Source of the DNA: VFMC01 sp046331225
Lineage (GTDB): Bacteria > Actinomycetota > Acidimicrobiia > Acidimicrobiales > Ilumatobacteraceae
DNA length: 64,000 nucleotides
Assembly: GCA_046331225.1 (NCBI GenBank)
Contig: JAXLRF010000003.1
Span: 496,001 to 560,000 of the forward strand
Direction: 5' to 3'
Positions 43,192 through 51,221 of the stretch are shown piece after piece. The translations under genes and the position numbers were made by a program. How positions within the stretch are numbered: the stretch's first letter is position 1; every line of letters begins with the position of its first letter. The notes below the pieces were generated by a model, which searched no databases, was not told where the DNA came from, and saw nothing but the letters and a program-made list of their open reading frames with translations.

Positions 43192-44394
43192 ATGACCCGT
43201 CTCACCCTGGCGTCCCGCCTCGAGAACCTCGGCACCGAGACCGCATTCGCGGTCTCGCTCGCTGCTGCCGACTGGGCCGCACGCGGCAACCGCGTGTACC
43301 CGTTCCACCTCGGCGACATGAATCTGCCCACGCCCGCGAACGTCGTCGAGGCGATGGACCGGGCGATCGCCGACGGCAAGACGGGCTACTGCGCCGCGGC
43401 AGGCATCGCACCGCTGCGCGAGGCCCTGGCCGCCGACGTGGGCGGCCGCCGCGGGCTGGAGTTCGGCCCCGCCAACGTGGTGGTGCAGCCGGGTGGCAAG
43501 CCGGTGATCGGCAAGTTCGTCCAGACGGTGATGGAGCCGGGCGACGAGGTCCTCTACCCCAACCCCGGCTACCCGATCTACGAGAGCCAGATCGAGTACT
43601 ACGGCGGCACCGCCGTGCCCTACCGCTACGTCGAGACGCCGACCGGCTTCGCGCTCGACCTCGACTTCCTGCGGGCCAGCATCACACCGCGCACCAAGGC
43701 GCTCATCTACAACGACCTGCAGAACCCGCTGTCGGCCGAGAGCAGCCTCGCCGAGATGGAGGCCGTCGCCCAGCTCGCGATCGAGCACGACCTGTGGGTG
43801 CTGAGCGACGAGGCCTACTTCGAGATGCGCTACTCGGGCACCAGCACCTCGATCGCCAGCTTCCCGGGCATGCAGGAGCGGACGGTCGTCCTGTACACGT
43901 TCTCGAAGAAGTTCGCGATGACGGGCTGGCGCCTCGGTGCCGCGATCGCACCGCTGCCGATCGCCGAGCAGATCGCGAAGCTCAACACCAACGACGAGTC
44001 GTGCACCGCGCACTTCGTCCAGTGGGCCGGTGTCGAGGGCATCACCGGCGACCAGTCCGGTCCGAAGGCGTTGGTCGACGTGCTCCGCACCCGCCGCGAT
44101 GCTGCGGTCGACGGCGTGAACGCGATCCCGGGCATGCACACCGCCCGTCCGGACGCGACCTTCTATCTGTTCGTCAACGTCACCGGGGCCATGCAGGCGA
44201 AGGGTTTCGACGACGTCGCCGAGTTCGCCACCGCGGCGCTGCACCACACCGGTGTGTCGTTCTGCACCCGTCGCCACTTCGGTCGGCCGCAGCCCGGCGA
44301 GACCGAGCAGTACATCCGCCTGGCGTACTCGGGCATCTCCGACACCGACATCACCGAGGCCCTCGGCCTGCTCGGCGACTGGATCCGCTCGTGA
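43192..44394 (+). CDS. PLP-dependent class I/II aminotransferase
   Basis: 400 residues, fold type I. Features: IADGKTGYCAAAGIAPLREA, VVVQPGGKPVIGKFVQ, YPNPGYPIYES, the cofactor Lys in YTFSKKFAMTGWRLG and IRLAYSG near the C terminus carrying the carboxylate-binding Arg. Likely uses an amino acid and a 2-oxo acid; exact substrate unknown. ATG 43192 preferred over an upstream in-frame start because a TATACT box ends six bases before it. Its stop overlaps the next gene's GTG, so the two form an operon. Confidence 0.88.
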   Translation: MTRLTLASRLENLGTETAFAVSLAAADWAARGNRVYPFHLGDMNLPTPANVVEAMDRAIADGKTGYCAAAGIAPLREALAADVGGRRGLEFGPANVVVQPGGKPVIGKFVQTVMEPGDEVLYPNPGYPIYESQIEYYGGTAVPYRYVETPTGFALDLDFLRASITPRTKALIYNDLQNPLSAESSLAEMEAVAQLAIEHDLWVLSDEAYFEMRYSGTSTSIASFPGMQERTVVLYTFSKKFAMTGWRLGAAIAPLPIAEQIAKLNTNDESCTAHFVQWAGVEGITGDQSGPKALVDVLRTRRDAAVDGVNAIPGMHTARPDATFYLFVNVTGAMQAKGFDDVAEFATAALHHTGVSFCTRRHFGRPQPGETEQYIRLAYSGISDTDITEALGLLGDWIRS

Positions 44395-45365
44395 GCCACG
44401 CACTCGGCCGGATCGTCGTCACCGGCAAGATCCCCCAGCCCGGCCTCGACCTGTTGGTCGGCGCCGACCACGACGTCGTCGCGTGGGACGAGACCCATCC
44501 GATCTCGCGTGACGAACTGCTCCGCCGCGTCGCCGGTGCCGACGTCATCGTGTCGCTGCTGACCGAGAAGATCGACGCCGAGCTGCTCGACGCCGCCGGC
44601 CCGCAGCTGAAGGCCGTCTGCAACGTGGCCGTCGGTTACAACAACATCGACGTGGCCGCCTGCCGCGAGCGTGGCGTGATCGCCACCAACACGCCGGGTG
44701 TGCTCACCGACGCGACGGCCGACATCGCGATGGCCCTGATCCTGATGACCACGCGTCGTCTCGGCGAGGGTGAGCGGCTCATCCGCTCGCGCGAGCCGTG
44801 GCAGTGGGGCATGTTCATGATGCTCGGCACCGGCCTGCAGGGCGCCCGCCTCGGGCTGGTCGGCATGGGTCAGATCGGCACCGCGCTCGCCCGCCGCGCC
44901 AAGGCGTTCGGCATGACGATCGGCTACTCGAATCGACGGCCCGTGTCGGCCGCGATCGCGGACGAGCTCGACGCCGAGTACCTGCCGCTCGACGAGCTGC
45001 TCGCCACGAGCGACGTCGTGTCGCTGCACTGCCCGTACTCGCCGGAGACGCACCATCTCATCGGTCCGGCGCAGCTCACCTCGATGCGCAACACCGCGTT
45101 CTTGATCAACACGGCGCGCGGTCCGGTGGTCGACGAGGCCGCGCTGGTGGCGGCGCTCGAGCGGGGCGAGCTGGCGGGTGCCGGTCTCGACGTGTTCGAG
45201 AAGGAGCCCGAGGTGCACCCCGGCCTGCTCGACCGCGACGACGTGGTGCTGATCCCGCACCTCGGCTCGGCCACGCGCGAGACGCGCGCGGCGATGGCCA
45301 CGCTGGCGGCGCGCAACGCACTCGCGATCCTGGCCGGCCAGGACCCGGTCACCCCGATCGGCTGA
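44391..45365 (+). CDS. D-2-hydroxyacid dehydrogenase (glyoxylate/hydroxypyruvate reductase-like)
   Basis: 324 residues. NAD-binding motif LGLVGMGQIGTALARRA; catalytic residues Arg in NTARGPVVDEAAL, Glu in FEKEPEVHP and His in IPHLGSATRET are all present, as in GyaR-type enzymes. Reduces a 2-oxo acid such as glyoxylate or hydroxypyruvate. Linked to the aminotransferase by a GTGA overlap: one would interconvert amino and oxo acid, the other oxo and hydroxy acid. That pairing is inference. Confidence 0.88.
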   Translation: MSHALGRIVVTGKIPQPGLDLLVGADHDVVAWDETHPISRDELLRRVAGADVIVSLLTEKIDAELLDAAGPQLKAVCNVAVGYNNIDVAACRERGVIATNTPGVLTDATADIAMALILMTTRRLGEGERLIRSREPWQWGMFMMLGTGLQGARLGLVGMGQIGTALARRAKAFGMTIGYSNRRPVSAAIADELDAEYLPLDELLATSDVVSLHCPYSPETHHLIGPAQLTSMRNTAFLINTARGPVVDEAALVAALERGELAGAGLDVFEKEPEVHPGLLDRDDVVLIPHLGSATRETRAAMATLAARNALAILAGQDPVTPIG

Positions 45366-45369
45366 CACG

Positions 45370-45375
45370 TAGGGT
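45370..45375 (+). promoter_or_regulatory. Leaderless-type -10 box of SnoaL-like gene
   Basis: TAGGGT, seven bases before the ATG at 45383, with no Shine-Dalgarno site between. Starts four bases after the dehydrogenase stop. Confidence 0.5.
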
Positions 45376-45382
45376 TCGGCCC

Positions 45383-45883
45383 ATGACGTCGATGGCGCAG
45401 CGGGTCGAGATCCAGTTCGAGATCGAGTCGGCGATGCGCACGTACTGCCGTGGCATCGACCGGCTCGACGAGGCGACGGTCCGCGCCGCGTTCCATCCGG
45501 GCGCGGTGCTCGAGGGCTACGGCGACGGGCTCGCGATGACCGTGGAGCAGTTCGCTCCGCACGCGATCGTGAAGCTGCGCGAGAAGTACGTCGCCACCCA
45601 GCACCGGCTGAGCAACATCACCGTCGACCTGCGCGACGACTCGACCGCGGTGGTCGAGTCGTACGTGCTCGCCTACCACGTGATGGAGACGCCCGAGGGC
45701 CGCACGCTCGTCACGTTCGACGGACGCTACGTCGACCGTTTCGAACGACGCGACGGGGCGTGGCGCATCGCCCACCGCCACCTGCGGATCGACTTCGGCG
45801 ACGTCTCACCGATGGGTGCCCCCATGCGCGGCGCGTACGTGCCGTCCGGACGCGCCGGCGCCCCCGACCCGATCTGGGACTGA
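45383..45883 (+). CDS. SnoaL-like (NTF2 superfamily) protein
   Basis: 166 residues. QFEIESAMRTYCRGIDRLDE, ATQHRLSNITVDLRDDS and FDGRYVDRFERRDGAWRI show the cone-shaped SnoaL/NTF2 fold used by small dehydratases, isomerases and hydroxylase partners. No active-site assignment is possible from sequence alone. Two more members of this superfamily occur at 49012 and 54916, each near redox enzymes of a presumed catabolic region. Confidence 0.78.
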   Translation: MTSMAQRVEIQFEIESAMRTYCRGIDRLDEATVRAAFHPGAVLEGYGDGLAMTVEQFAPHAIVKLREKYVATQHRLSNITVDLRDDSTAVVESYVLAYHVMETPEGRTLVTFDGRYVDRFERRDGAWRIAHRHLRIDFGDVSPMGAPMRGAYVPSGRAGAPDPIWD

Positions 45884-45936
45884 CGTCGCAATCGGACCAG
45901 GGGCGCCGCTCGAACGAGGCTCGTGGTGGGCGAGCG
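45884..45936. terminator. Hairpin between convergent SnoaL-like and PEP-utiliser-like genes
   Basis: GCTCG (about 45920) pairs with CGAGC (about 45931) around a 6-7-base loop in the 53-base convergent gap. No T-tract. Confidence 0.3.
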
Positions 45937-47676
45937 TCAGGCGGGATCCTCGAGAATCGTGACGGTGCCGGTGCTGCCGTCGACGCTGATGAGGGCGCCC
46001 TCGGGGATGCGCGCCGTGGCCTGCACCACCGACACCGCGCACGGCACACCGAGCTCGCGGCTGACGATCGCCGCGTGGCTGCCGACCGCACCGACGTTGA
46101 CGACGATGCCACCGACGGACAGGAACAGTGGTGCCCATGCCGGGTCGGTGGTGGGCGCGACCATGATGTCGGTGAGCTCCATGTCGGGCGCTTCCATCGG
46201 GTCGAGCACGATGCGGGCCCGGCCGGTGATCACGCCGGGCGCACCCGGACCGCCTTGCAGAACGTCGCCGGCCTTCGCCTTCGGGACGTCGGCCGCGTTG
46301 CGCCTCGGCCAGCTGTCGATCGGCTCGTTGCCCCGGCCGTTGCCGACGATGTAGGGCGGGTCGACCTCGTGCAGGTGCTGGAAGCCGACCTCGCGCTCGG
46401 CGATCACCGCCGAGTAGGCGGCCGGGTCCCGAAGGAAGTCGTCGAGCTCCTCGTCGAGCAGGTTGAAGATCTGGCGCTGCTCGGGGATCACCCCGGCCTC
46501 GACCATGCGCCGGCCGAGCTCGTACATCGCGAGCTTCACCTCGTGGATGAGCCGGATGCAGGCGTACTTGCCCTGCTCGCGCCAGGCGAACCAGTTGCCC
46601 GCCGCGGTGAGCGCGACGGTGAGGGTGCCGTGGGTCTCGGCGTCGCCCTCGACCGCGGCGAGCAGGTCGGCGGCGAGGCGCTCGCGTTCGGCTGCGGCGG
46701 CAGCCTTCGCGGCGTGCGGCGAGCGGTCGTCGGTCTGATGACGCAGCCGGTCGATCAGGCCGAGCGGGATGGCGGGGCGGGTGGTCCACGAGTCGGGGCG
46801 GGCGTCCCATTCGTTGGGGGCGCGGTGGCCGTGGTCGCGCAGCAGGTCGGCCCACAGCTCGAGGAACCGCGCAGAGTCGGCGTCGCTCGGATCGAGGCGG
46901 CCGAGCAGGCCGTCGACACCGGCGTCGAACGCAGCGGTGAGCGCGGCCGAGTTCTTGACGAGACGGCTCATGTCCCACATGAGGAACGAGGCATCGGCCG
47001 ATTCGACGTTGCCGACGGCGGCGAGCACCTTGACCGCGTCCTCGCTGCGGCCGATCGCCTCACAGATCGCCTGCACCGCACCGGGCGGCAGCGACGCGCC
47101 GAGGCACACCATGCAGTACGGGATCCACGCCTCTTCGACCTTGGCGGTCATGTCGCGGGCGTAGGCGACGAGCTCGGCGTTCGAGAGCGTGGTGAAGTCG
47201 GGGCGGTTGCGGACGGCCTCGCGGGCCATGTCGCTGGCCGCGTGCTGGCGCGGGAACGACGGTGTGGTCATCACCCAGCCCATCGTCTCGGCGAGCTTGG
47301 CCGACTGCGCTTCGTTCACGTCGTCGGGGTGCGGCTCGTAGGGCGGCACGCCCGGGTGGTCGCCGAAGTACGCCTTGTCGATCGCCTCGGCGGTGGCGCC
47401 GGGCATGCGCTCGCCCATCAGGCGGCTGAGCGACATCGGGTTGTAGAAGTAACCACCCCGGTTGCCGAACACCTGCAGCGGCACGAGGTCGTACTCGCTG
47501 ATGTCGACGACGCCGAACTCGGCGAAGCCCTTGGCCACGCCCGGGTTGCACCCGCGCATCCACACCATGCTCCAGCCGAGCGGGCTGAAGGGATCGGGAC
47601 CCACCTCGTCGGCGTTGGCTCGCGTGTAGTACGGGAAGCGCTTGCTGTCCTCGGTGTCGGTGATCCACCGCTCCAC
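45937..47676 (-). CDS. PEP-utilising-enzyme-like protein with phosphohistidine domain but no ATP-grasp domain
   Basis: 579 residues from a GTG start preceded by AAGGGGG. The C-terminal ~100 residues form the swivelling phosphohistidine domain of PEP synthase and PPDK: GAVGSHAAIVSRELGVPC, where His is the phospho-carrier. The rest is a large helical region (LHEVDPPYIVGNGRG, VEEAWIPYCMVCLGASLPPG) that resembles the middle region of rifampicin-phosphotransferase-type proteins. The N-terminal ATP-grasp domain that loads the His is missing. The protein may work with a separately encoded kinase domain or be a binding protein. A TetR-type palindrome and a hairpin lie in its leader. Confidence 0.75.
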   Translation of the reverse strand: MERWITDTEDSKRFPYYTRANADEVGPDPFSPLGWSMVWMRGCNPGVAKGFAEFGVVDISEYDLVPLQVFGNRGGYFYNPMSLSRLMGERMPGATAEAIDKAYFGDHPGVPPYEPHPDDVNEAQSAKLAETMGWVMTTPSFPRQHAASDMAREAVRNRPDFTTLSNAELVAYARDMTAKVEEAWIPYCMVCLGASLPPGAVQAICEAIGRSEDAVKVLAAVGNVESADASFLMWDMSRLVKNSAALTAAFDAGVDGLLGRLDPSDADSARFLELWADLLRDHGHRAPNEWDARPDSWTTRPAIPLGLIDRLRHQTDDRSPHAAKAAAAAERERLAADLLAAVEGDAETHGTLTVALTAAGNWFAWREQGKYACIRLIHEVKLAMYELGRRMVEAGVIPEQRQIFNLLDEELDDFLRDPAAYSAVIAEREVGFQHLHEVDPPYIVGNGRGNEPIDSWPRRNAADVPKAKAGDVLQGGPGAPGVITGRARIVLDPMEAPDMELTDIMVAPTTDPAWAPLFLSVGGIVVNVGAVGSHAAIVSRELGVPCAVSVVQATARIPEGALISVDGSTGTVTILEDPA

Positions 47677-47730
47677 GGGTGTCCCCCTTGCTGATCGGCT
47701 CGCGGAACACCCTGGTGGCCCCCGCCGAGG

Positions 47731-47748
47731 CCGGCTCCCCCGAGCCGG
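47731..47748 (-). terminator. Hairpin between P450 and PEP-utiliser-like gene
   Basis: CCGGCTC (47731-47737) and GAGCCGG (47742-47748) form a perfect stem, 8 bp with the flanking G/C, around CCCC. It could end the P450 message or act in the leader of the next gene. Confidence 0.5.
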
Positions 47749-47757
47749 CGGCGGCGT

Positions 47758-47778
47758 ATCTTACTGACCGATCAGTTA
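47758..47778 (-). promoter_or_regulatory. TetR-type operator overlapping a -10 box
   Basis: TTACTGACCGATCAGTTA (47761-47778) has inverted arms ACTGA and TCAGT separated by four bases, the usual form of a TetR-family site. It overlaps the minus-strand -10 candidate TAAGAT (47763-47758), so a bound repressor would stop transcription of the PEP-utiliser-like gene. No regulator gene is in the window. Confidence 0.6.
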
Positions 47779-47796
47779 TGACGCCATGCGCCGTGA

Positions 47797-48987
47797 TCAG
47801 GCGTGAGAGGCGCGGGGCGTCCAGCGGACGTGCACGTGTTCGAAGCCGCGCAGCAGGAACGCCGCAGTGGGCACCGGTGGCTCGACCAGCTCGAGCGAGG
47901 CGAGGTCGCGTGCCATGCGCGACAGCACCAGCCGACCCTCGAGGCGGGCGAGCGACGCGCCGAGACAGTGGTGCAGACCCCAACCGAACGCGAGGTGCCG
48001 GCGCAACTGCTTGGGGTCGCGATCGAAGCGGAGCTCGTCCGGGTCGTCCCACACCTCGGGGTCGCGGTTGGCCGAGGCGTAGAGCAGCTGCACCTTGGTG
48101 CCCGCCGGCACCTCGACACCGCCGAGCTCGCAGTCGGTGGCAGCGGCGCGGAACAGGCCCTGCACGGGCGAGTCGAAGCGAAGGAACTCCTCGACCGCGT
48201 GCTCGACGAGCGAGGGGTCGTCGTGCAGCTGTTGCAGCAGATCGGGGCGCTGGGCGAGCCGGAAGAACATGATGCCGATCAGGCTCGACGTGGTCTCGTG
48301 CCCGGCGACGAGCAGCTGGTGGCCGAGCCGGCGGACCTCGTCGCGTGTGAGGGTGCCGGCGCGCATGGCGACCGTCATCGTGGAGATCACGTCGTCGGGC
48401 GGGGTGTCGCCCCGGTCGATGACGACCTCGCGCTCGTCGATCAGCTGGTCGAGGTACGCCCAGATCGCGTGCGTTGCCTCCTCGTACGCACCGAGGTCCG
48501 CACCACCGAGCGCGGCGACGATCACCTCGGCCCAGTCGCGGAAGCGCTCGCGGTCGTCGGGGTGCACGCCCAGCAGGTCGGCGATCACCAGCGCCGGCAG
48601 CGGGAACGCGAGCATCGGCACGATGTCGCCCTCGCCCGGGCTGCGCATGGGTCCCCACATGTCGTCGAGCAGTTCCTCGATCATCGGCTCGAAACGGGCG
48701 ACCCGGGTGGGCCGGAACTCGTCCTGCAGGACGTTGCGCTGGCGGCGGTGGTCGGGGTCGTCCGACGATCCGAGGACGCCGCCCTGCTGCACGAACACGC
48801 CCGGACCCGCGCCGTTGCGCCACTGCCCCGGGTCGCGCAGCGCGTCGAAGACGTCGGGATGGTGGCTCAGCACGAAGAACGGCGGGTCGTGGTCGGCGAC
48901 GTGGTGCACCGGACAGCCGGCGGCGCGCAGTTCTGCATGCAGCTCGCTGGTCTCGATGCCGTTCGCGCGCTCGGCGTAGGTGCTCAT
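47797..48987 (-). CDS. Cytochrome P450
   Basis: 396 residues, soluble bacterial length. The haem-ligand loop FGWGLHHCLG holds the proximal Cys; the I-helix has LLVAGHETTSS with the acid/Thr pair replaced by Glu-Thr-Thr; the K-helix ExxR is EEFLR. Inserts one oxygen atom into a hydrophobic substrate with electrons from a ferredoxin; no ferredoxin gene is adjacent. A SnoaL-like gene lies 24 bases upstream on the same strand. The sequence resembles steroid/terpenoid-type actinobacterial P450s, but the substrate is not deducible. Confidence 0.92.
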   Translation of the reverse strand: MSTYAERANGIETSELHAELRAAGCPVHHVADHDPPFFVLSHHPDVFDALRDPGQWRNGAGPGVFVQQGGVLGSSDDPDHRRQRNVLQDEFRPTRVARFEPMIEELLDDMWGPMRSPGEGDIVPMLAFPLPALVIADLLGVHPDDRERFRDWAEVIVAALGGADLGAYEEATHAIWAYLDQLIDEREVVIDRGDTPPDDVISTMTVAMRAGTLTRDEVRRLGHQLLVAGHETTSSLIGIMFFRLAQRPDLLQQLHDDPSLVEHAVEEFLRFDSPVQGLFRAAATDCELGGVEVPAGTKVQLLYASANRDPEVWDDPDELRFDRDPKQLRRHLAFGWGLHHCLGASLARLEGRLVLSRMARDLASLELVEPPVPTAAFLLRGFEHVHVRWTPRASHA

Positions 48988-49011
48988 GTGTCCCCCGTGC
49001 TCCCGACGTCG

Positions 49012-49503
49012 TCAGACGTCGCTCGGCACACCGCGCTCGACCAGCGCGGCGTGGTGATTGGTGAACTCCGCGGACAGATCGGCCGGGCCGCTGTAGTGGC
49101 TCTGCAGATACCGGCGCGAGAACCTCCACTCGCCGTCGACCCGCACGTACTCGTCGTCGTAGTGCGCGAGCAGCATGCCGTTGGCACCGTCGCCGCGGCG
49201 GAACCACTCGTTGATGTACCAGCGTCCCGCGGCCGTGTCGGTCGAGTCGCCGTACCGGACGTCGCCGGTGTGGGCCACCTGCACGACGGCGTGCATACCG
49301 GCCATCGCCTGGTACCAGAGGGCGACGATCGCCGGCTTGCCGTGCACCAGTCGTCCGCGACCGAGGTCCCACGTGGCCTCGTCGGCCCACGTCGAGGCCC
49401 ACTGCACCCCGTCGCGGTGGATGACCGCGTCGACGTAGCGGTGCACGAGCCGCTGGATCGCCAGGTGGTCGTCGGTGTCGACGTGTGCGTGTGGCTGCCC
49501 CAT
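49012..49503 (-). CDS. SnoaL-like (NTF2 superfamily) protein
   Basis: 163 residues. DDHLAIQRLVHRYVDAVIHRD, TWADEATWDLGRGRLVHGK and WRFSRRYLQSHYSG are typical of the SnoaL_4 group. ATG at 49503 is preferred; an in-frame start 39 bases earlier would add residues unlike the family. It precedes the P450 by 24 bases, so they are probably co-transcribed. Function unknown; hydration or isomerisation of an oxidised intermediate is a reasonable guess. Confidence 0.78.
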   Translation of the reverse strand: MGQPHAHVDTDDHLAIQRLVHRYVDAVIHRDGVQWASTWADEATWDLGRGRLVHGKPAIVALWYQAMAGMHAVVQVAHTGDVRYGDSTDTAAGRWYINEWFRRGDGANGMLLAHYDDEYVRVDGEWRFSRRYLQSHYSGPADLSAEFTNHHAALVERGVPSDV

Positions 49504-49589
49504 GGCGGCAGTCTGTCGCGTCCGTCGGCACCCGTGGACCATCGGGCGGCGCGACCGCGGTGCACGATCGGCTGTGGCAAGGTGCCGCC

Positions 49590-50411
49590 ATGCGCTACGC
49601 CATCAGCACCTCGCCTCAACGCACGACCTGGCCCTGGTTGCTCGAGGTCTGGCAGCGCGCCGACCGTCACGAGCTGTTCGAGAGCGGGTGGACGTTCGAT
49701 CACCTGTACCCGCTGTTCGGCGACTCGACCGAGGACTGCCTCGAGGGCTGGATCACGCTGACGGCACTGCTGCACGAGACCGAGCGCCTGCGCGGCGGCG
49801 TGCTGGTGACCGGGATGGTGTACCGCCACCCGGGCGTGCTCGCGAACATGGCGAGCACGCTCGACATCACGTCCGGTGGACGCCTCGAGCTCGGCATCGG
49901 CGCGGGATGGAACGAGGAGGAGTGCGACGCGTTCGGCATCGAGCTCGGTTCGATCAAGGAGCGCTTCGACCGCTTCGAGGAGGGCCTCCACGTGCTCGAG
50001 AGCCTGTTCGCGAACGAGACGACGACGTTCGAGGGCCGCTACTACGTGCTGCGTGACGCCATGAACAACCCGAAGCCGGTGCAGGCGAAGCTGCCCGTGT
50101 GCATCGGCGGTTCGGGCCGTCGCCGCACGCTGCCGCTCACCGCCCGCTTCGCCGACCACTGGAACTACGGCGGCACCGACCCGGCCGAGTTCGGCGAGCT
50201 GCGCGGCGTGCTGCACCGGGCGTGCGACGACATCGGGCGCGATCCGTCGACGATCACGACGAGCTTCCTGTTGCGGTGGAGCGGCGAGGCCGACCAGCTG
50301 TTGTCGGATCGCGATGCGTTCGCTGCGCAGGGTGCCGACCTCGCGATCGTGAGCGTGCCGAAGCAGGTCGACCCGTCGGCGGTCGACGAGCTCGCCGAGA
50401 TCCTGGGCTGA
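49590..50411 (+). CDS. LLM-class F420-dependent oxidoreductase
   Basis: 273 residues, luciferase-like TIM barrel. RYAISTSPQRTTWPWLLEVW at the N terminus, ETERLRGGVLVTGMVYRHPGVLANMASTLD shown here as MVYRHPGVLANMAS, then GRLELGIGAGWNEEE, which binds the deazaflavin F420 phosphate in this family, and IGGSGRRRTLPLTARFAD. Start ATG 49590 follows a weak AAGGTG. Probable hydride transfer to or from an unknown substrate. Next gene begins two bases after its stop. Confidence 0.87.
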   Translation: MRYAISTSPQRTTWPWLLEVWQRADRHELFESGWTFDHLYPLFGDSTEDCLEGWITLTALLHETERLRGGVLVTGMVYRHPGVLANMASTLDITSGGRLELGIGAGWNEEECDAFGIELGSIKERFDRFEEGLHVLESLFANETTTFEGRYYVLRDAMNNPKPVQAKLPVCIGGSGRRRTLPLTARFADHWNYGGTDPAEFGELRGVLHRACDDIGRDPSTITTSFLLRWSGEADQLLSDRDAFAAQGADLAIVSVPKQVDPSAVDELAEILG

Positions 50412-50413
50412 CC

Positions 50414-51211
50414 GTGGCGCCCGACGACGACGACCTGGTCGCCGACCTCGCGTTCGCCCACCGCTTGGCCGATGCGGCCGACGAGGTGACGATGCGCCAC
50501 TTCCGCGGTGAGCTCCGCATCGAGCAGAAACCCGACGGCTCGTTCGTGAGCGATGCCGACGTGGCCACCGAGGAGCGCCTGCGCGAGCTGATCACCGAGG
50601 GACGAGCGGGCGACTCGGTGCTCGGCGAGGAGGCCGGCCTCGGCGGGACGGCCGACGGTGTGCGACGGCGCTGGGTGCTCGACCCGATCGACGGCACGCA
50701 CTCGTACATCGAGGGCCGCTCGGGATGGGGCACGTTGATCGCGCTCGAGATCGATCGGGTGCCCACGATCGGCGTGGTGTCGATGCCGGCGACCGGACGT
50801 CGCGCGTGGGGGGTCGTCGGCGTCGGCGCGTTCCGCCGTCACGGTGATCGGGCGGTCGAGCCGATCCGACCGCGCAGCTCGGCCGGCGTCGAACTCTCGT
50901 GGACATCGGTGCCCGAGCCCGACGACGGCGACGAGTGGCACCGGACGTCGCTCGGCGATCTGCACACCGTCGGCCCCTACGTGCCGTCGACGGCGTGGCG
51001 CACCTATCCGGCGCTGATGGTGGCCGAGGGCAGCATCGACGTGGCCGTGCAGTTCGGTGCCCGCTGGGACGTCTCGGCGTTGATCGCCGTGGTGCACGCC
51101 GCGGGCGCGGCGACGGCGATCTCGCCCACCGACGACGAGCGCCGGGAGGTGCCGACGGTGTTCGCGTCGCTGCCGTCGTTCGACCGGGCTCGCGCCGCGC
51201 TGGGCTGGTGA
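50414..51211 (+). CDS. Inositol-monophosphatase-family phosphatase (HisN-like)
   Basis: 265 residues from a GTG start. Metal-site motifs: GEEAG (first Glu), WVLDPIDGTHSYI and the late GARWDVSALIAVVHAAGA. These Mg-dependent enzymes dephosphorylate inositol phosphate, histidinol phosphate or related monoesters. Histidinol phosphatase is plausible in actinobacteria, but no his genes are near. Two bases after the F420 oxidoreductase, hence co-transcribed. Confidence 0.88.
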   Translation: MAPDDDDLVADLAFAHRLADAADEVTMRHFRGELRIEQKPDGSFVSDADVATEERLRELITEGRAGDSVLGEEAGLGGTADGVRRRWVLDPIDGTHSYIEGRSGWGTLIALEIDRVPTIGVVSMPATGRRAWGVVGVGAFRRHGDRAVEPIRPRSSAGVELSWTSVPEPDDGDEWHRTSLGDLHTVGPYVPSTAWRTYPALMVAEGSIDVAVQFGARWDVSALIAVVHAAGAATAISPTDDERREVPTVFASLPSFDRARAALGW

Positions 51212-51221
51212 CCCGGGCGCG

